Shown piece by piece: positions 59,594 to 64,000 of a stretch of DNA of 64,000 nucleotides. Made by a program: the position numbers and the translations under genes. Below the pieces are notes generated by a model. The model made no database searches. It was given only the letters and a program-made list of their open reading frames with translations, and was not told the origin of the DNA. Source of the DNA: Galerina marginata (taxonomy: Eukaryota; Basidiomycota; Agaricomycetes; Agaricales; Galerinaceae); assembly GCA_023014335.1 (NCBI GenBank), contig JAECYW010000027.1:62001-126000 (forward strand). Reading direction: 5' to 3'. How positions within the stretch are numbered: the first letter of the stretch is position 1; each line of letters begins with the position of its first letter.

Positions 59594-61024
59594 ATGGAAC
59601 CTGCCATGTCCTCTACTCGGTGGATTATGGTTGATAGCACGGATCCCTACATAGATTACAGTCCAAACTGGGTCCCAGCTACCGCCACAACAGACAACCA
59701 GGGTCATTTTGGTTCGCCATTCAGTAGCACTTTACAGCAAGTCAATTACAGTGGGGCCAGTGTTAGGTACACGTTCAGTGGTGAGTATATTTTTAGTGCC
59801 ATTCTCTACTTCGTTGCGTCGTGTTTATAGATACGCATTACAGGTACACAAGTACGGGTTTATGGAACAAGTGAGAAAGGTGCCAATGGCGTTGACCCCA
59901 GTTGGTCCTGCTCTGTTGATCGGAGCGGCGCTGGAATTATTACAACCAATAACATGACTGACCTCCCCAAGAATAATTGGGTTTTGTGCGAAGCGCACTC
60001 ACTCCCCGACGGGCTACACACTGTCAATCTCTCTGTATTAAACCCTGGTAGCATGTTCTGGTTGAATCGTTTCGATTATGTTCCATCAAACGGGGTCTCT
60101 GTCGATAACGCCAGAATATTCGTCGAATCGTCGGACCCGATTATTCAGTATGGAAGCGGATGGACGCCTCATGGGGATACTGGGAGAATTACGCAGGACA
60201 GTGGTTCAAATATGACGTTCGACTTTGTGGGTATGTATCTTTGAATAAATACTCTAGAAACCTTTTATTTTTCTTACTTCCTTTGTGCAGGAGTTCGGCT
60301 TAGTTGGGTCTCAACGGTCCCGGAAAACTTTTCCTGGGGTGCGCCAGCATCGTCTACTTACTCAATCGACGGACAGCCGAGTCTATCCTTCGATTTGAAG
60401 GGGCAGGAAGGGCTCAAACCCGGGATAAACCAGGTTTACAATCACATATTTTTCAATACGACCCTGCTATCGCCTGGAAGACATCGCCTCGAAGTCAACC
60501 ACACTGGAGACGAAAACACGACGCCATTATGGTTGAATTACTTTGTAATTCAGAATGCAACAGTTCCTCAGGCTGCGTCTACGTCGCCGTCCAGCACTCT
60601 TAGACCTGACTTGCCAAATAATACAACTTTACCCAAACCTGAACCAAGCCCGGATCAACCATTAATGCATAACTCAAGGCACCGGACTGGAGCTGTCATT
60701 GGTGCTGTGGTGGGTGGCGTTGTTGCCACTGGAGCCTTGGTTATTCTATTTCATCTTTTTCAACGTTGGGCGAAGAGGAAACCAATAATTCATCCTTACA
60801 TGGCTGCCACTCCCAATCCAATTCAAACCACAGGGAAATTTGGTGTAAGGACGCAGGGCCGTCACAACGTCGCGGGTATGTTTTCATGGCCAATACGGAT
60901 AAGGTCTTTCCGACGCAATTCCAGAGGGGTAAGCATGTTCCACCACGAGGACAGCGGGGTTAGAATGCTTGATAGAGAGAATTCAGGACTGTTAGAAGTA
61001 CCCCCCTTTTATACAGCAGCTTGA
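59594..61024 (+). CDS. Single-pass membrane protein with two beta-sandwich ectodomains
   Basis: Exons 59594-59780, 59844-60230 and 60291-61024 are joined by 63- and 60-nt phase-1 introns and give 435 residues. The two halves of the ectodomain repeat one pattern: W-I-M-V-D-S-T-D-P-Y-I-D-Y then D-P-S-W-S-C-S-V-D, and later SSDPIIQYGSGW then STYSIDGQPS. This fits tandem galactose-binding-like jelly-roll domains common in Agaricomycetes. A proline/serine/threonine stalk leads to one transmembrane helix (about residues 325-348, GAVIGAVVGGVVATGALVILF) and basic anchor residues. The cytoplasmic tail of about 85 residues ends E-V-P-P-F-Y-T-A-A, a conserved family ending. No N-terminal signal peptide is obvious, as is usual for this family. 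An alternative start is 59606, matching the paralog at 63661. A cell-surface or wall-binding role is inference. Confidence 0.85.
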
Positions 61025-61144
61025 GACGTTGGTGGGAAAAATTAATCCCTGGCTTCTCTATCCTAAATTACTTACTTCTTGGTTTAACGATTGAATCCAA
61101 ATGTAACAATACTCGTTGTATCATTATTAGCAAGGCTTTGATTC

Positions 61145-61563
61145 ACAAAATTTAGAGAGGAAACTGGGAGTGCGATTCACTGGAGGTAAACGACGATACA
61201 AAAGTGTTTAAATAAGTAGTGTAAAACCGTCAGAAATTGAAGCAAAAATCAAAATGAGAAGAGGTGAACTCAGAAATTAAAATTAAAATAAGGAAATGAA
61301 AATACAATACAATTGAATAATCAGAGAGAGGTGAAAGTAAACGAATGATGAACTGAACAATAAGTGGAAGAGTTCGGATGGTTGAAACGGCCGTTTTGAC
61401 TCTGTAAAATAAATTACAGTGGGAGTTCGGGGAGGAGAAGTCGGGGCCAAGGTAAAGTTCGGAAGTGGCGAACAATACAAAATGACGACGAACAAGGGAG
61501 TGTGGCGCATGGGGGAATGGATGCATTGGTCGTCGGCTTAGCAGGGGCGTTTCTGGAAATGCC
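61145..61563 (-). repeat. Dispersed repeat, inverted partner of 8027-8425
   Basis: Reverse-complement copy of the 8027 repeat. It lies just downstream of the membrane-protein gene and ends at GGGCATTTCTGG-like sequence on its outer side. Confidence 0.6.
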
Positions 61564-62379
61564 CCTGGTAAGCAGACGCGTATTACGCGCATGAGTCACG
61601 TGTTCCATGTCAAGAAAACAACCAATGTCACTGTGCATCCCTTTCTGTCTCCCTACAATTCTGTCTCCCTACAACCACGACGACTCGGAGTCTCCCAGTG
61701 TACCAGTGTTGTCGAGTAGTTACGGCTTATCGAAGAGGCTCCGTTGGGCTTGCGATGGTGGAGAAGAACCCCACTGGCACCAGCATCACCACACTATCTG
61801 TCGTGAGTGTTCTCTTTCGTCTTTCGTATATCACATCCTCACGTCCTACAAAGACATCCAAGCTTTATTTTATATTCCGACATCAAAGGTGGTTGTACAG
61901 GACTCTCGAGTACTTTTGTAGACTTCCTCCTCAAATCAAATCAATGCCAGCTAGCGTGGCTGTAACTCGGGAATTGAGATGGATGATATGTTGCAACTGA
62001 GGGTCACTCATTGAATCAATGATTCTGGTCACAATGTACGTCCCTCATCCTACATTAAATTCTCTATCTCATGCCCTCTGCGACCGATATGATTCTTTAT
62101 CAATCATTCACATATTTCTCGAGCCTATCCTGCAGACCTCTTTCCAAGCGGCTTGATGACACCTCGAACCTCTGCTTTGCCTTTCCTGTGCAGCTTGAAT
62201 ACAAAGTTTGGTAGGTTTCGGTTACTGCCCCAGGCTGGAGTTGTTTTAATAGGAGCTGTAGTCGCGGAGGTCCGCGACCTCGTCGCTCAAGGACGGCCAA
62301 GTCCGAAGCATGAACCTCAAGGTGGGAAGAAGTTCATGATTATCGTTGCCCCTGCTACCTCACAAATTTCCTATTGATC
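61564..62379. other. Decayed relative of the 57890 putative gene
   Basis: At 62170-62380 the plus strand reads ..LKDGQVRSMNLK before a GTGGGA donor, parallel to ..DDGQVQNMDTK|GTAGGA at 58070. Upstream frames (61754-62000) are open but unsupported. No complete gene can be built. Confidence 0.4.
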
Positions 62380-62700
62380 AGATCCCCGCGTATAGTCGAG
62401 CCACCACTGCGGGCCAGTAGCCCCGGCATATCATTCTCAATCGTTGCACGCGAGCGTACACTTCAGCATCCTATCCACGTCCATCAGCCCACACTTATTC
62501 CACCACTCCTGCAGTCTCAAAGGGATCTCGATCTTGACCGACGTTGCCAGTTCTGGCGACCAACCTACAGCGAACCGGGGAAAAAAGTGGTCGTGATTCA
62601 AGTTGAAGATGTTACAAAGATGTTGATGGATGCGTGGGCGGTGGCTGAGCGCTGAGGGACGAGAACGGCGTCGTTGTGCAGCGGCGTGAAGGTCAGAGAT
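62380..62700 (-). repeat. Family R fragment 9
   Basis: Minus-strand trace with L-T-F-T-P-L-H-N-D-A-V-L-V-P near 62660-62690, matching the A-F-T-L-L-H-D-D motif of the larger copies. A GGCCAGTAGCCCCGG stretch at 62410 corresponds to GGGCCGGCGGTTCCGG elsewhere. It is diverged and short. The interval 62701-63660 shows no further gene. Confidence 0.5.
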
Positions 62701-63660
62701 TTTTCGGCCTCAGTATGTCAGCGAAAACCTTGATGGGAAAGTTTTCGAAGTATTAAAACCCACAACCAACCGGCGGTTTGCCTTCAGCTCAAGTCCTCAA
62801 GATATACTAGTAGCTCGGGCCAAATGTTGGGATGTCGTGGAACCTATGTATTCAGTCCCATCTTGGTATCGTTGGAATTGCCATCTGATTGATTTTGACT
62901 CGAGTCGTGTTGGAATTCAAATTTTCGATTGTTGGATGCGCGATTTGTTGAAGACGCTTGATGAATATGATGGCATATCTACCTATGCTCGCACAACATG
63001 AGAGCCAGAAGGGACCAGAGTCCTGCAGACTTATATCTCTATCGGGCTTTCAGTGGGCGGTAGTTTCTGTCATTTTCAGGCATGCCGAAACATTCCTCGC
63101 AAGTTTGTCTTCAGTATTTCATAGACTTCTTTAAATAATGTTGGATGTGTTATCTAGTGTGTAAAACAATCAGTGATCCAAACTTACCAAGATGCGGGAA
63201 ATGGCATACCCGATTGGATGCACGAAGGGCGCTTGATTTCAAATTTGGTCCATCGGAGACACATCGTGACGATGAAAATGATGAAAATATTCAGGTGCTC
63301 GTGTTGTCTTCGTACCGACCTTCGTATGTGATTACTCATCCTTAATGATGTACATGCAACCGTGGTACATCTTCACCCTCTTGAACGTGTAGCCGTTTTC
63401 TCCCTCACGCGTACTTATTACCGGATGATGGATGACTGAGTCGATCTATCTTCAGTACAAAAATAACATCCAGGGGGGCGCGATTTGGGCTAGTCAGAAC
63501 ATATGCGAATCCAGAGTCTGCCGTTTGATCATTGTTGGGGAGAATACCACAGGATCTGATGGGTGTCACCAGGATGTTTTGTTCCTAAGCCTTTCCCTCT
63601 GTTGTCCACTGCCGTCTTCCTTGGTTTGTCGAGTCAGGGTCTCCACGACCTACGCAAGAT

Positions 63661-64000
63661 ATGTCGACCCCTACAAGATGGGTTATAGTGGATGATACAG
63701 ATTCTAAAATCCAGTACAGCGGCGCATGGTTCCAAGCTCGCGGCACGCTGGACAATCTTGGCAACTTTGGTACACCTTTTCTGAGCACCTCCCATGGAAT
63801 CAACGCCAACGGCAGTCTTTCTTACACCTTTAGTGGTGAGTTCATTTTTCAATGGGCTTGATATTTATTATTTCTCACTTTCGCGGTCTCATCAAGGTTC
63901 ACGAGTTATCGTATATGGCACGAGCAAAGTTGAGCTACTAAGTGGCACCAATGGACACGATCCTAGTTGGGCCTGCTCAGTCGATGGTGTCAGCATTCCT
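63661..64000 (+). CDS. Paralog of the 59594 ectodomain protein (partial, runs off the window)
   Basis: Exon 1 (63661-63835) encodes S-T-P-T-R-W-V-I-V-D-D-T-D and YSGAWFQARG, with a phase-1 GTGAGT donor at the same position as in the upstream paralog. Exon 2 begins at 63897 (SRVIVYGTSK..DPSWACSVDG) and continues past the window end. It has the same strand and structure as the gene at 59594, about 4 kb away, so this is a dispersed tandem pair. Exon 1 has no frameshift. Confidence 0.85.

Noticed and set aside
1..64000. CRISPR array or bacterial operon structure
   Set aside because: No regularly spaced identical repeats, no Shine-Dalgarno-linked gene runs, and genes contain spliceosomal introns. 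The TPR-CHAT similarity to type III-E proteins is at the domain level only.

Overview
The window is nuclear DNA of a basidiomycete fungus, most likely an Agaricomycete (mushroom-forming class). The reasons are many 44-75 nt GT-AG introns and gene families expanded in that class: DUF6535 and DUF6534 membrane proteins, TPR-CHAT proteins, a BTB family with the cysteine-bearing 'CRCRQC'-like linker, short secreted cysteine-rich proteins, and single-pass proteins with two beta-sandwich ectodomains. I see no rRNA, tRNA, CRISPR or organellar genes.

Layout. 1-5060: three tandem, decayed copies of an unrecognised minus-strand gene-like family, here called family R. 5308-7286: BTB/POZ gene with an apparent frameshift. 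7300-15000: dispersed repeats, another R copy and two interleaved direct duplications. 15026-15334: small secreted knottin-like protein. 16272-17690 (-): intact nine-exon DUF6534 seven-helix protein with a 13-nt microexon. 19400-21000: R copy. 22371-22802: second secreted protein. 23197-23550 (-): possible third. 24270-27980: segment duplicated at 50110-53920; both contain an R copy. 28897-32069: intact TPR-CHAT caspase-like protein (1018 aa). 35136-38937: HUL5/UBE3C-type HECT ubiquitin ligase with one defective splice junction. 38940-47590: repeat-rich, partly very GC-rich DNA with two poly-C tracts. 47594-49835: DUF6535 membrane protein (708 aa). 54064-54649 (-): hAT transposase N-terminal relic. 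54733-57176 (-): asparagine synthetase (690 aa). 57500-59200: R fragment, a small putative gene and a 375-bp tandem duplication. 59594-61024 and 63661 to the window end: two paralogous single-pass proteins with beta-sandwich ectodomains.

There is no single operon-like system. Housekeeping-type genes (HECT ligase, asparagine synthetase) are mixed with lineage-specific, fast-evolving families (TPR-CHAT, DUF6535, DUF6534, secreted peptides, ectodomain proteins) in a duplication-rich neighbourhood. The two best candidates for undescribed biology are the intact TPR-CHAT protein and family R. Every larger R copy lies in the same orientation, shares an intron and a V-[IV]-D-x-N-T-H motif, and is disrupted. 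Exon coordinates were worked out by hand from reading frames and GT/AG sites and from recalled family sequences; no search was run.
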